Notes: a model not told the origin generated them from the sequence alone. Positions 1-6,088 are shown, numbered from the stretch's first letter. The stretch: DNA of 7,855 nt from Streptosporangiaceae bacterium (GCA_030043395.1 JASHXW010000227.1:1-7855), one strand, 5' to 3'. A program made the numbers and translations.

Positions 1-224
1 ACTCCCGGCACCCGCTCGATTCCTTGCCACACCTTGTCCGCATCGGCCATCTGCGGGATCGCGTCTGGCCGTACGAACGACACGGCCTCGATCCGGCTGA
101 CCCCAGTCTCGGAGAGCCTGTCGATCAGCTCGATCTTCGCGACGGTCGGCACCGGATCCTCGTTCTGCAGCCCGTCGCGAGGTCCCACCTCGCGCAGCGA
201 GATCCGGCTTGGCAGGTCAGACAC
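1..224 (-). CDS. Hydroxymethylglutaryl-CoA lyase (partial, N-terminal 74 residues)
   Basis: This is the N-terminal part of an HMG-CoA lyase, which splits 3-hydroxy-3-methylglutaryl-CoA into acetyl-CoA and acetoacetate, the last step of leucine breakdown. The diagnostic signature VGPRDGLQNE is at residues 13-22 and supplies the catalytic Arg16 and metal-binding Asp17. It is followed by a lyase-like stretch with IEAVSFVRPDAIPQMAD at residues 45-61. The rest of the TIM barrel lies beyond the left edge. The start is GTG at 224-222, chosen because a strong Shine-Dalgarno (GGAGGGGAG, plus-strand 233-241) sits 8 nt upstream and because the signature begins at the usual distance from it. The GTG lies inside the end of the enoyl-CoA hydratase gene with an 8-nt overlap (GTGTCTGA), so coupled translation is likely. 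Family identity is firm; the precise substrate is inferred. Confidence 0.9.
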   Translation of the reverse strand, partial: MSDLPSRISLREVGPRDGLQNEDPVPTVAKIELIDRLSETGVSRIEAVSFVRPDAIPQMADADKVWQGIERVPG

Positions 225-1071
225 GTGCGTTGCTCCCCTCCGATGCCGAGGCCTGCTCCCCTGATCCAGGCCCGCTACCTGGCGCGACTGACGGCCAGGA
301 AGCCTTGCGCTTCTCCGCGAAGGCCGCGATGCCCTCGCGCCGGTCCGCGGAGGACGCTGCCGTCCGCCAGGCCGCGTCCTCGACGTCCAGCGCGGCCGCA
401 AGCGTCAGCCCGGCCCCGTTTCGCAGCGCTCGCTTGGCTGCCCGCACGGCGACCGGCGAGTTCGCCGCGATCTGCCCGGCCAGCTCGAACGCAGCGCCCC
501 GGGCCGTGCCCGCGGAGACCAGCCGGTCGACCAGCCCGATCGCATGAGCCTCATCGGCGCCAACCCGCCGGCCGGAGAAGATCATCTCGGCCGCCCGGCC
601 AGGCCCGATTCGCCTGGGCAGCAGTTGCGTGCCGCCGCAGCCCGGCACCAGGCCTACTGTCGCCTCGGGCAACCCGAACTGCGCAGTGCGGTCAGCCACG
701 ATCACGTCGCAGCTGAGCGCAAGCTCGCAGCCACCGCCGAGTGCGAACCCGTGCACGGCCGCGATGACCGGCTGCGGCAGCGCGAGCAGCGCAGCGAACG
801 CAGCACGGAAAGCCGGCCGCTGCGCCAGGATCTCGGCGTCGCTCATCGCGGCGCGCTCCTTCAGGTCGGCCCCGGCGCAGAACGCCCGCTCACCCGCGGC
901 CGAAAGCACGACGACCCGGACGCCGGACGCCTGCGCGAGCGCCTCGAAATGCGCTGCCAGCGCGCGAAGGGTCCCGGTGTCGAGAGCGTTCATCGCCTCC
1001 GGCCGGTCAAGCACGACCTCGGCTATCCCGTTAGCCTCCTGGCGCGCGATGACGCCGCTGCCCGCACTCAC
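217..1071 (-). CDS. Enoyl-CoA hydratase/isomerase family protein, possibly methylglutaconyl-CoA hydratase
   Basis: A 284-residue crotonase-fold enzyme that adds water across the double bond of an enoyl-CoA. The oxyanion-hole region AGADL is at residues 66-70 and HGFALGGGCELALSCD at 107-122. Both catalytic glutamates of true hydratases are present: Glu116 (GGGCE) and Glu136 (FGLPE), with the family's 20-residue spacing. The typical C-terminus RREGIAAFAEKRKA ends near residue 254. A further stretch of about 28 residues rich in Gly, Ser, Ala and Pro follows, which is unusual. The overlap with an HMG-CoA lyase gene suggests methylglutaconyl-CoA hydratase in leucine catabolism, but this is inferred from context only. 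The start is GTG; an in-frame TAG three codons upstream rules out any longer form. No Shine-Dalgarno is visible, so the mRNA may be leaderless. Confidence 0.92.
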   Translation of the reverse strand: MSAGSGVIARQEANGIAEVVLDRPEAMNALDTGTLRALAAHFEALAQASGVRVVVLSAAGERAFCAGADLKERAAMSDAEILAQRPAFRAAFAALLALPQPVIAAVHGFALGGGCELALSCDVIVADRTAQFGLPEATVGLVPGCGGTQLLPRRIGPGRAAEMIFSGRRVGADEAHAIGLVDRLVSAGTARGAAFELAGQIAANSPVAVRAAKRALRNGAGLTLAAALDVEDAAWRTAASSADRREGIAAFAEKRKASWPSVAPGSGPGSGEQASASEGSNARV

Positions 1072-1077
1072 AACAGC

Positions 1078-1083
1078 AGGCTA
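1078..1083 (-). promoter_or_regulatory. Possible -10 box for a leaderless hydratase-lyase transcript
   Basis: On the minus strand TAGCCT, a TANNNT-type actinobacterial -10 element, ends 6 nt before the GTG of the enoyl-CoA hydratase. That would place transcription initiation at or next to the start codon, in line with the missing ribosome binding site. No convincing -35 box is seen, so this rests on one hexamer in a 54-nt gap. Confidence 0.3.
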
Positions 1084-1125
1084 ACGCCGCCAAGGACGTG
1101 ACTAGCCTTGCCCACCATGGCGCGG

Positions 1126-1653
1126 CTAGTCCTCGAGCGGGTTCGGGCGGCCCATCCGGACGGCCTCGTCAGCGACGAGCTGGAACAAGATCGATTGCAC
1201 CCGCTGCACCTCAGGCAGGTTGTCTAGTTCAAGTTGCCCGTGCTCGCCAGGCGACTCGACTATCAGCGTGCCGCAGCCCAGTACCCGGTCGAGCAGGCCC
1301 TGCCGGAACGAGACGTCACTAATCCTGTTCAGCGGAAAGTCCCGGCCGATCCTGGAGACGATGCCCTCGCGCAACCGCAACCGCCGGGTCGTCACCTCGT
1401 ACACGGTGGTCCGCCAGCGCAGCAACGGCCCGGCGAACCACACGACCGCGGCGACCAGGGCGACCACGCCTACCCCGGCCCGGATCTCCCACCCCGACGC
1501 GCTTTGCGGCAGAAGCACGATGGCCACGATGACAACCGCGAGGATCAGCAGCAGGATGATGGCCGGCCGGACCAGCGTCTTGCCATGCTGATGCAGCCGC
1601 AGGACGACTCGTTCGCCCTCGGCCAGCGAGTCTGCGCCAGGCACAACTGACAT
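1126..1653 (-). CDS. Bacterial PH-domain (bPH2, YdbS-like) membrane protein
   Basis: A 175-residue protein with two hydrophobic segments, about residues 28-48 and 59-77, followed by a cytoplasmic bacterial pleckstrin-homology-like domain (about 80-162). The entry WRTTVYEVTTRRLRLREGIV and the strand pattern RDFPLNRISDVSF are typical of this family (PF03703). Its biochemical role is unknown; relatives are small membrane-anchored proteins thought to act at the envelope. The start is uncertain. ATGs occur at 1653, 1656 and 1674, none with a good Shine-Dalgarno. The one at 1653 gives the usual family N-terminus, an acidic stretch then ERVVLRLHQH, and a TTAGCT hexamer upstream could serve a leaderless start. 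The open frame continues far upstream, but that part overlaps birA and is not real. It lies about 50 nt after birA on the same strand, so co-transcription is plausible. Confidence 0.85.
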   Translation of the reverse strand: MSVVPGADSLAEGERVVLRLHQHGKTLVRPAIILLLILAVVIVAIVLLPQSASGWEIRAGVGVVALVAAVVWFAGPLLRWRTTVYEVTTRRLRLREGIVSRIGRDFPLNRISDVSFRQGLLDRVLGCGTLIVESPGEHGQLELDNLPEVQRVQSILFQLVADEAVRMGRPNPLED

Positions 1654-1702
1654 CATGGCAGCTAAGCCAAGCATCTGGCGTGAACCACCGCGCGTGGCGC
1701 GG

Positions 1703-2533
1703 TCAGCGCACGTGCAGGACGTCGCCGGCGCTGACGGCGCTGACTCCGCCGTCAGCGCCGGCGACCAGCAGGCGGCCGCACTCGTCGACATCGGCGGCCA
1801 GCCCTCGCAGGGCGCGGCCGCCAGGCAACTCGACCCGCACCTGCGAACCGAGAGTCGCGCAGAGCGTGCGGTACCGCGCCCGCAGCCCGCACGCCTGCGC
1901 ATCACCCGAACTGCCGCGCCAGCGCACGTACCAGTGCTCGAACTGGCGCAGGATCTCCGCAAGCAGCCCGGTTCGGTCGGCATCACCCGCGCCGTGCAGC
2001 TGGAGCGAAGTGGCGGTGGACACCGGCAGATCCTGCGCGCGGCCCAGCACGTTGATCCCGATGCCGATGACGATCGCGTCGCCTGATCGCTCGGCGAGGA
2101 TGCCAGCCAGCTTCCCCCCGCCGGCAAGCACGTCGTTGGGCCACTTGAGCGTGGCGTCCAAAGACGTCACCGAGCGGATCGCGCTCGCGGCGGCCACGCC
2201 TGCCAGCAGCGGGACCCAGCCCCAGGTTGCCTGCGGAACTTCGCCCGGACGGACTAGCACGGAGAACGTCAGCGCGGCTCCCGGCAGGCTCACCCAGCTC
2301 CGGCCCTGCCGGCCACGGCCCGCCGTCTGCGTCTCAGCGGCGATGACCAGGCCTTCAGCGGCGCCGTCCCTGGCGCGCGCAAGCGCATCTGCGTTAGTCG
2401 AGCCGGTCTGCCCGGTCACGCGAATGTCTGACCACAGGCTGCCCTCTCCCGTGCACGCCACCCGCAGCCGCGAGGCGCTGAGCGGCTCGGCGTGCGGAAC
2501 CCCCGTCCCTGTGGCTCGGCTCATGCCAGCCAT
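1703..2533 (-). CDS. birA: Biotin--[acetyl-CoA-carboxylase] ligase, monofunctional type
   Basis: A 276-residue biotin protein ligase, which forms biotinyl-5'-AMP and transfers biotin to the lysine of the biotin carboxyl carrier protein of acyl-CoA carboxylases. Catalytic landmarks are GSTN (residues 44-47), the biotin/adenylate loop GRGRQGRSW (72-80), KWPNDVL (130-136), GKLAGIL (140-146) and GIGINV (157-162), followed by a small C-terminal beta domain. There is no N-terminal helix-turn-helix, so unlike E. coli BirA it should not repress biotin genes. The ATG at 2533 has a weak purine-rich stretch (GAGAA) just upstream; an ATG three codons later is an alternative. Carboxylase beta-subunit and birA genes are often close in actinomycetes, and a beta subunit starts at 7664 here. 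The last 60 nt of the coding region form a perfect 19-bp inverted repeat. Confidence 0.95.
   Translation of the reverse strand: MAGMSRATGTGVPHAEPLSASRLRVACTGEGSLWSDIRVTGQTGSTNADALARARDGAAEGLVIAAETQTAGRGRQGRSWVSLPGAALTFSVLVRPGEVPQATWGWVPLLAGVAAASAIRSVTSLDATLKWPNDVLAGGGKLAGILAERSGDAIVIGIGINVLGRAQDLPVSTATSLQLHGAGDADRTGLLAEILRQFEHWYVRWRGSSGDAQACGLRARYRTLCATLGSQVRVELPGGRALRGLAADVDECGRLLVAGADGGVSAVSAGDVLHVR
1721..1765. repeat. Perfect 19-bp inverted repeat inside the 3' end of birA
   Basis: The arms at 1721-1739 and 1747-1765 are exact reverse complements separated by 7 nt. The left arm and loop contain a tandem 9-bp repeat (GGCGCTGAC at 1727-1735 and 1736-1744), whose reverse complement recurs at 1751-1759. 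In birA it encodes the final stretch GADGGVSAVSAGD, still in frame, and ends 15 nt before the stop codon. The transcript would form a very stable stem-loop just ahead of the PH-domain gene. Confidence 0.85.
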
Positions 2534-2598
2534 TGTTCTCTACGGCGCCTGACTGCCGGCGCGGGAACCTCGGCTCTGCTTGCGAGCTGTCATTAAAT

Positions 2599-2619
2599 CT
2601 GCTGGCATAGCAGTACGCT
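2599..2619 (+). promoter_or_regulatory. Possible promoter region for the phosphatase transcript
   Basis: In the birA/phosphatase divergent region (2534-2670) the least GC-rich spot is near 2588-2615. It holds a small inverted repeat, CTGCT (2599-2603) and AGCAG (2609-2613), and directly after it TACGCT (2614-2619), a TANNNT-type -10 candidate. Initiation would fall near 2626, leaving a leader of about 45 nt. No good -35 box fits. The call is weak and strand use is uncertain, since birA must also start from this region. Confidence 0.25.
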
Positions 2620-2622
2620 CGT

Positions 2623-2648
2623 CATTGCCCGGGCGGAACGGGCGAATG
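2623..2648 (+). promoter_or_regulatory. Leader hairpin upstream of the strong ribosome binding site
   Basis: CATT-GCCCG (2623-2631) can pair with CGGGC (2639-2643) and AATG (2645-2648), with one bulged G and a 7-nt loop: nine base pairs ending 8 nt before the Shine-Dalgarno sequence at 2656. It could control translation or stabilise the leader. There is no U-tract, so a terminator is less likely. Confidence 0.4.
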
Positions 2649-2670
2649 CCCAGCTAAGGAGAGTCCGCGC

Positions 2671-2781
2671 GTGGTGGCGACGCGTTCTCGCACGCAGGCG
2701 GCGATGGCCGTGCTCACGCCAGCGTCCGCCCTGGCTGCTGGCTGTGCCGCAGCAACCCGGCGCACGGCAAGGGTGTCATGA
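2671..2781 (+). CDS. Possible 36-residue small protein or leader peptide before the phosphatase
   Basis: This GTG-started ORF has the best ribosome binding site of the region: AAGGAGAG at 2656-2663, 7 nt before the GTG. Its TGA overlaps the phosphatase ATG as ATGA, the classic arrangement for translational coupling. The peptide starts VATRSRTQ and then has an Ala-rich apolar stretch ending ALAAGCAAA, which resembles a weak lipoprotein signal (Cys25, but Ala rather than Leu at -3). The tail is TRRTARVS. No family is recognised. Third positions are about 70% G/C, which does not separate it clearly from chance. It may be a real small protein, a leader that loads ribosomes for the phosphatase, or an accident. 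The phosphatase frame is also open back to 2658 but contains no ATG, GTG or TTG. Confidence 0.4.
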   Translation: MVATRSRTQAAMAVLTPASALAAGCAAATRRTARVS

Positions 2782-3803
2782 CGGTCGGCGACCTGCCCGA
2801 GCGCGATCACGGGATTGAACCGCCGACCGTGCGCTTGCCGATGGCCAGCAGCGCTGGCGGCACTTCATCCGAGGGCGCTGCGGCGGTTGGCCGTGGTCAG
2901 CTGCGTCCGCTAGGCAGCGAGCCGCCGACCGTGGAGATAGCCCCGAACTCGATGCCCCTTCCTGACAGCGCCGAGCTGGCGCCGTCGCCTGACCGCGCCG
3001 CCCCGTCTGACCACGTGGAACTCGACCTTGGGCTCCTGGCTGGCGTGAGTGATCGCGGCCTGAAGCATCACCGCAACGAGGACGCGATGGCGCTTGCCAC
3101 CGCGCAAGCCGAGGGCGGCGAGATCGCGGTGGCTGTTGTCTGCGACGGCGTCTCTAGCTCGAGCAGGCCCGACGAGGCGGCGCAGGCCGCGGCCCAGGCG
3201 GCGATGCAGGTCCTGCTGACGGCGGTGCGCGCGGGACACGAGCTGAGAGACGCCTACGGCGAGGCGTTCGGCTCGGCGCAGCAGGCGCTGCTCACCATGG
3301 CCGAGGAAGAGCCGGTCCAGGGCACTGCCCCGTCCGCGACCTTCGTCTCAGCGGTCGTGACCCGGGCGGACGTGACGGTTTGCTGGCTCGGCGACAGCCG
3401 GGCGTACTGGCTTGATGCGACCGACGGCACTGATTCGCTACAACTGACCAGCGACGACTCGATCGGGCGGGAGCTGATATCGCGCGGGCTGCTGAGCGAG
3501 ACGGAGGCGCTTGCGCTGCCGGCCAGCCACGTAGTGACTGGCTGGATCGGGGCCGACCTCTCAGACGCCACGCCGCATCTGATGACGTTCGCGCCGCCGG
3601 GCCCCGGCGCGGTACTGCTCTGCTCGGACGGCCTGTGGAACTACCAGTCCGACGCGGCGGCGCTGGCTGCGCAGGCTCTGCCAGGAGCGCTCAGCCTGCC
3701 ACTGCAGGCGGCAGCGGGCCTGGTGAGCTTCGCCATCGAGTCCGGCGGCCATGACAACATCACCGTCGTGCTCGTCCCCTTCCCGCCGGGGAAGCGAGAC
3801 TGA
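2778..3803 (+). CDS. PP2C-family protein serine/threonine phosphatase
   Basis: A 341-residue soluble phosphatase that removes phosphate from Ser/Thr residues with two metal ions. The catalytic domain covers about residues 80-337. Motifs in order are SDRGLKHHRNEDA (91-103, metal ligand Asp102), VVCDGVSS (121-128, Asp123), WLGDSRAYW (203-211), LTSDDS (223-228), TGWIGAD (254-260), LLCSDGLWNY (280-289, Asp284) and GGHDNITVVLVPF (323-335, Asp326), so activity is expected. The first 77 residues are low in complexity and contain two EPPTV copies (14-18 and 48-52). As I recall them, actinobacterial relatives often carry an N-terminal zinc ribbon and sit beside FHA, von Willebrand or kinase genes; neither is seen here. 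The ATG has only a short AAGGG 4 nt upstream and overlaps the stop of the preceding small ORF. No membrane segment is present. Its target is unknown. Confidence 0.93.
   Translation: MTVGDLPERDHGIEPPTVRLPMASSAGGTSSEGAAAVGRGQLRPLGSEPPTVEIAPNSMPLPDSAELAPSPDRAAPSDHVELDLGLLAGVSDRGLKHHRNEDAMALATAQAEGGEIAVAVVCDGVSSSSRPDEAAQAAAQAAMQVLLTAVRAGHELRDAYGEAFGSAQQALLTMAEEEPVQGTAPSATFVSAVVTRADVTVCWLGDSRAYWLDATDGTDSLQLTSDDSIGRELISRGLLSETEALALPASHVVTGWIGADLSDATPHLMTFAPPGPGAVLLCSDGLWNYQSDAAALAAQALPGALSLPLQAAAGLVSFAIESGGHDNITVVLVPFPPGKRD
3779..3794 (+). terminator. Weak hairpin at the end of the phosphatase gene
   Basis: CTTCCC (3779-3784) and GGGAAG (3789-3794) form a 6-bp stem with a GCCG loop, just before the stop codon at 3801-3803. 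No U-tract follows. It could slow transcription or protect the mRNA end; evidence for real termination is thin. Confidence 0.2.
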
Positions 3804-3879
3804 CCCGCACTGACAACTCGGCCCCGGAGAAGATGCCGCTGCCGCAGAACTCGCCGCGTCGTCTTTGCGTTCAATGGCA

Positions 3880-3925
3880 AGCCGGGAAATGGAGCAACCG
3901 CCAGCCGGGAAATGGAGCAACCGCC
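3880..3925 (+). repeat. Perfect 23-bp tandem duplication carrying the ribosome binding site
   Basis: A 23-bp unit occurs twice with no mismatch and no spacer, at 3880-3902 and 3903-3925, ending directly before the ATG of the secreted repeat protein. Each copy contains GGAGC. The downstream one (3914-3918) lies 7 nt before the ATG at a working Shine-Dalgarno distance; the upstream one is 23 nt further away. Outside this unit the 122-nt gap after the phosphatase gene shows no clear promoter. Confidence 0.9.
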
Positions 3926-6088
3926 ATGAGAGTGTCTTCGGGGCTACTGCCAACCGCGATTCGGGTAGTTGCAACTACGGCGCTCCTTGCGACGGCGCTC
4001 GCGGGCGGATCGGCGACCGCCGCGGTGACGCGCGAGGCCGGTCACGCACCGGGCACCGCGCTGGCATCGGGCGGCCCCTCCGGCTGGCGGATCGCGCCAG
4101 CGCCGCTGCCGCCTGAGATCGACGGGTTCTCGTCCTTGTCCTGCGGCAGCCGGACGCTGTGCCTGGCGGTCGCCGGGACCGGCGGTCTTGCCCAGGTCCT
4201 GCTACGCAGCACCGACGGCGGCGTGCACTGGAGGCAAGTGCTGGGCACCCCCCCGGCCTTCAGCTTCATCAAGGTCAGTTGCGCAAGCGCAACTCGCTGC
4301 ATGGCAACGCTCGCCGGGCGCCGGTTCGACGGGCCAGCGAACCGGGTGGCGACCAGCACGGACGGCGGCCGGACCTGGCAGGTCGAGCCACCGATACCAG
4401 CCAAGAACGAAGGTCCGCTGCAGTGCGTAACCGCATCTACCTGCTACCTGTTCAACGTGCAGCGCAGCTACCTGGCCGGCGGCATCGAGCGGACGACTGA
4501 CTTCGGCAAGCACTGGGCGACAGAACACATCTCCGGCGCCAACGCCAGCGCAATCAACAGCATTAAGGCCGTGAACTGCAGTAGCTCGTCCACCTGCCTC
4601 GCCGTTGCCAGATGGAACCTGCACGGGAACCCGGAGCCGGTCGTCACGACCGCGAACGGAGGTCGCACGTGGACCGTCCACGCGACGACTGCCACTGGCT
4701 TGATCGAAGTGAGCTGCGGCAGCGCCCGTGATTGCCTGGCCACCGGTCAAGCTGGCAGGCACGCGGACGCCGTCGCCACCACCGACGGCGGTATCAGCTG
4801 GCATGACGTCACGATTCCGAGCGAGCTCGGCACTGGCTGGGCTGTGGCGTGCACGTCTCCCCGGACGTGCCTCATTGGCGGTGAGTACGGGAAAGGCATT
4901 AGTAACAACGGCCTCATCGCCAGGACCACAGATCTCGGCCGGAGCTGGAGCGTCACGAAGACTACGGCCAAGTACGGATTCCCGACGGCCATCAGCTGCC
5001 CGACCGTCAGCTACTGCGTGACGACAAGGCAGAGCAACGGAAACACTGTGCCAGTGCCGCCCGAGGCCGACGGCTGGTTCGTCACCGCGGACAGCGGCGC
5101 CTCCTGGCACCGCACTGGCATGCCGGTCGAGCTCGCCGACCTGCAGAGCGTGGCCTGCCCGACGGCGACCGTGTGCTTTGCCGCGGGCGGACTGACCGGG
5201 GCAGCTAACGATGCCGTCGTGCTGCGCTCCGGCGACGGCGGCCAGTCCTGGCACGTGGTCCTGATCACCGCTCGCTTGCAGGCCCTGTCCAGCATTTCCT
5301 GCCCGTCGGCGCGCGAGTGCGTGGCCGTCGGGACGCTCAACTGGGGCACCGGCCACGCCATCGCCAGGACCAGCGATGGTGGCAGCCATTGGCAGGTGAA
5401 TGCGGCTCCTGCCGGGATGGTCACCCTCGCGAGCGTCACCTGCCCGGTAACCAGCTTCTGCCTGGCGCTCGGCCAGACGAGTGATGACCGCCGCGGGCAT
5501 TCGTGGTTCCTCCGCTCGACGGACGCAGGTCAGCGGTGGTCGACCGAGCACGCCCCGAAGGGCGTCGGATTCCTGTTCGGCTTGAGCTGCGCCTCCCGTA
5601 GCACATGCACGGCAGTCGGCGACTCGTTCAACCCGAAGGACCCGGCGATCATCGAGCGGACGACCGACGGCGGCCTGCGCTGGACGGCGCAGCGAGCACC
5701 GCACGGAGTCACCATCCTCGACTCGGTGGCCTGTCCAGATACGCGAACCTGCTACGCCTTCAACGACGCGTTCACCACCGCCGCTATCGCCGTAACGCAC
5801 AACGGCGGCGGCACGTGGCTGCGGCAACGACTGCGGGGACCCGCAGGAGCAACCATCGGCCCATCGGGCCTGGCCTGCATGACCAGCCAGGATTGTGTTG
5901 GAATTGGGCTGGCCGTCGATGAACCTGGCCTGCAGAGCCACATTTTCGAGACGCTCGACGGTGGCTCCACGTGGGTGCTCCCCCCATTGCCCCCAGGCAC
6001 GGGATGGCTGCTCGGCGTCGGCTGCAGTCGGCGCGCCTGCGTGGCCGTGGGGGCGGACGGCCAGATCATGCTCTCGCCGACGCGATAG
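3926..6088 (+). CDS. Secreted Asp-box (BNR-like) repeat protein with 14 cysteine-paired repeats, probable beta-propeller
   Basis: A 720-residue exported protein of unknown function. Residues 1-33 form a signal peptide: Arg3 and Arg13, an apolar core VVATTALLATALAGG, and a likely Ala-x-Ala cleavage near 31-34. No lipobox, sortase motif or C-terminal membrane anchor is seen. The rest is 14 repeats of 45-53 residues. Each begins with a Cys pair, 73/79, 119/125, 167/173, 218/224, 264/270, 309/315, 358/364, 411/417, 459/465, 506/512, 555/561, 603/609, 651/657 and 700/705. All are C-x5-C except the last, C-x4-C, and there are no other cysteines. Thirteen repeats continue to an Asp-box (S/T-x-D-x-G-x-x-W), at Asp97 in repeat 1 and Asp678 in repeat 13; repeats 4 and 12 have Asn. 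Asp-box hairpins occur in sialidases, sortilin and Ycf48, but no sialidase catalytic residues are evident. The ATG at 3926 was preferred over one 31 codons upstream because it has a ribosome binding site and directly begins the signal peptide. It is convergent with a secreted peptidase gene. Confidence 0.88.
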   Translation: MRVSSGLLPTAIRVVATTALLATALAGGSATAAVTREAGHAPGTALASGGPSGWRIAPAPLPPEIDGFSSLSCGSRTLCLAVAGTGGLAQVLLRSTDGGVHWRQVLGTPPAFSFIKVSCASATRCMATLAGRRFDGPANRVATSTDGGRTWQVEPPIPAKNEGPLQCVTASTCYLFNVQRSYLAGGIERTTDFGKHWATEHISGANASAINSIKAVNCSSSSTCLAVARWNLHGNPEPVVTTANGGRTWTVHATTATGLIEVSCGSARDCLATGQAGRHADAVATTDGGISWHDVTIPSELGTGWAVACTSPRTCLIGGEYGKGISNNGLIARTTDLGRSWSVTKTTAKYGFPTAISCPTVSYCVTTRQSNGNTVPVPPEADGWFVTADSGASWHRTGMPVELADLQSVACPTATVCFAAGGLTGAANDAVVLRSGDGGQSWHVVLITARLQALSSISCPSARECVAVGTLNWGTGHAIARTSDGGSHWQVNAAPAGMVTLASVTCPVTSFCLALGQTSDDRRGHSWFLRSTDAGQRWSTEHAPKGVGFLFGLSCASRSTCTAVGDSFNPKDPAIIERTTDGGLRWTAQRAPHGVTILDSVACPDTRTCYAFNDAFTTAAIAVTHNGGGTWLRQRLRGPAGATIGPSGLACMTSQDCVGIGLAVDEPGLQSHIFETLDGGSTWVLPPLPPGTGWLLGVGCSRRACVAVGADGQIMLSPTR

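Noticed and set aside
24..716. Plus-strand 230-codon open frame
   Set aside because: It lies opposite the hydratase and lyase genes, its product is a low-complexity Arg/Pro/Ala mixture, and the opposing frame has clear catalytic motifs.
1657..2127. Upstream extension of the PH-domain reading frame
   Set aside because: It overlaps birA out of frame, is rich in Arg/Ser/Cys, and the PH-domain family begins near 1653.
1680..2552. Plus-strand 290-codon frame
   Set aside because: It is the complement of birA with a Ser/Pro/Arg-rich product and no motif.
2622..2810. Minus-strand 62-codon frame in the divergent region
   Set aside because: No ribosome binding site or recognisable motif was seen, and it runs into the phosphatase gene.
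3833..3925. N-terminal extension of the secreted repeat protein from the ATG at 3833
   Set aside because: It would bury the signal peptide behind 31 polar residues that partly encode the 23-bp duplication. The ATG at 3926 has a proper ribosome binding site.
3880..3925. Start of a CRISPR array or attachment site
   Set aside because: The copies are directly adjacent without spacers, there are only two, and no cas or integrase gene is present.
3926..6088. Calling the repeat protein a sialidase because of its Asp-boxes
   Set aside because: No arginine triad, Tyr/Glu nucleophile pair or FRIP motif is evident, and Asp-boxes occur in many non-sialidases.
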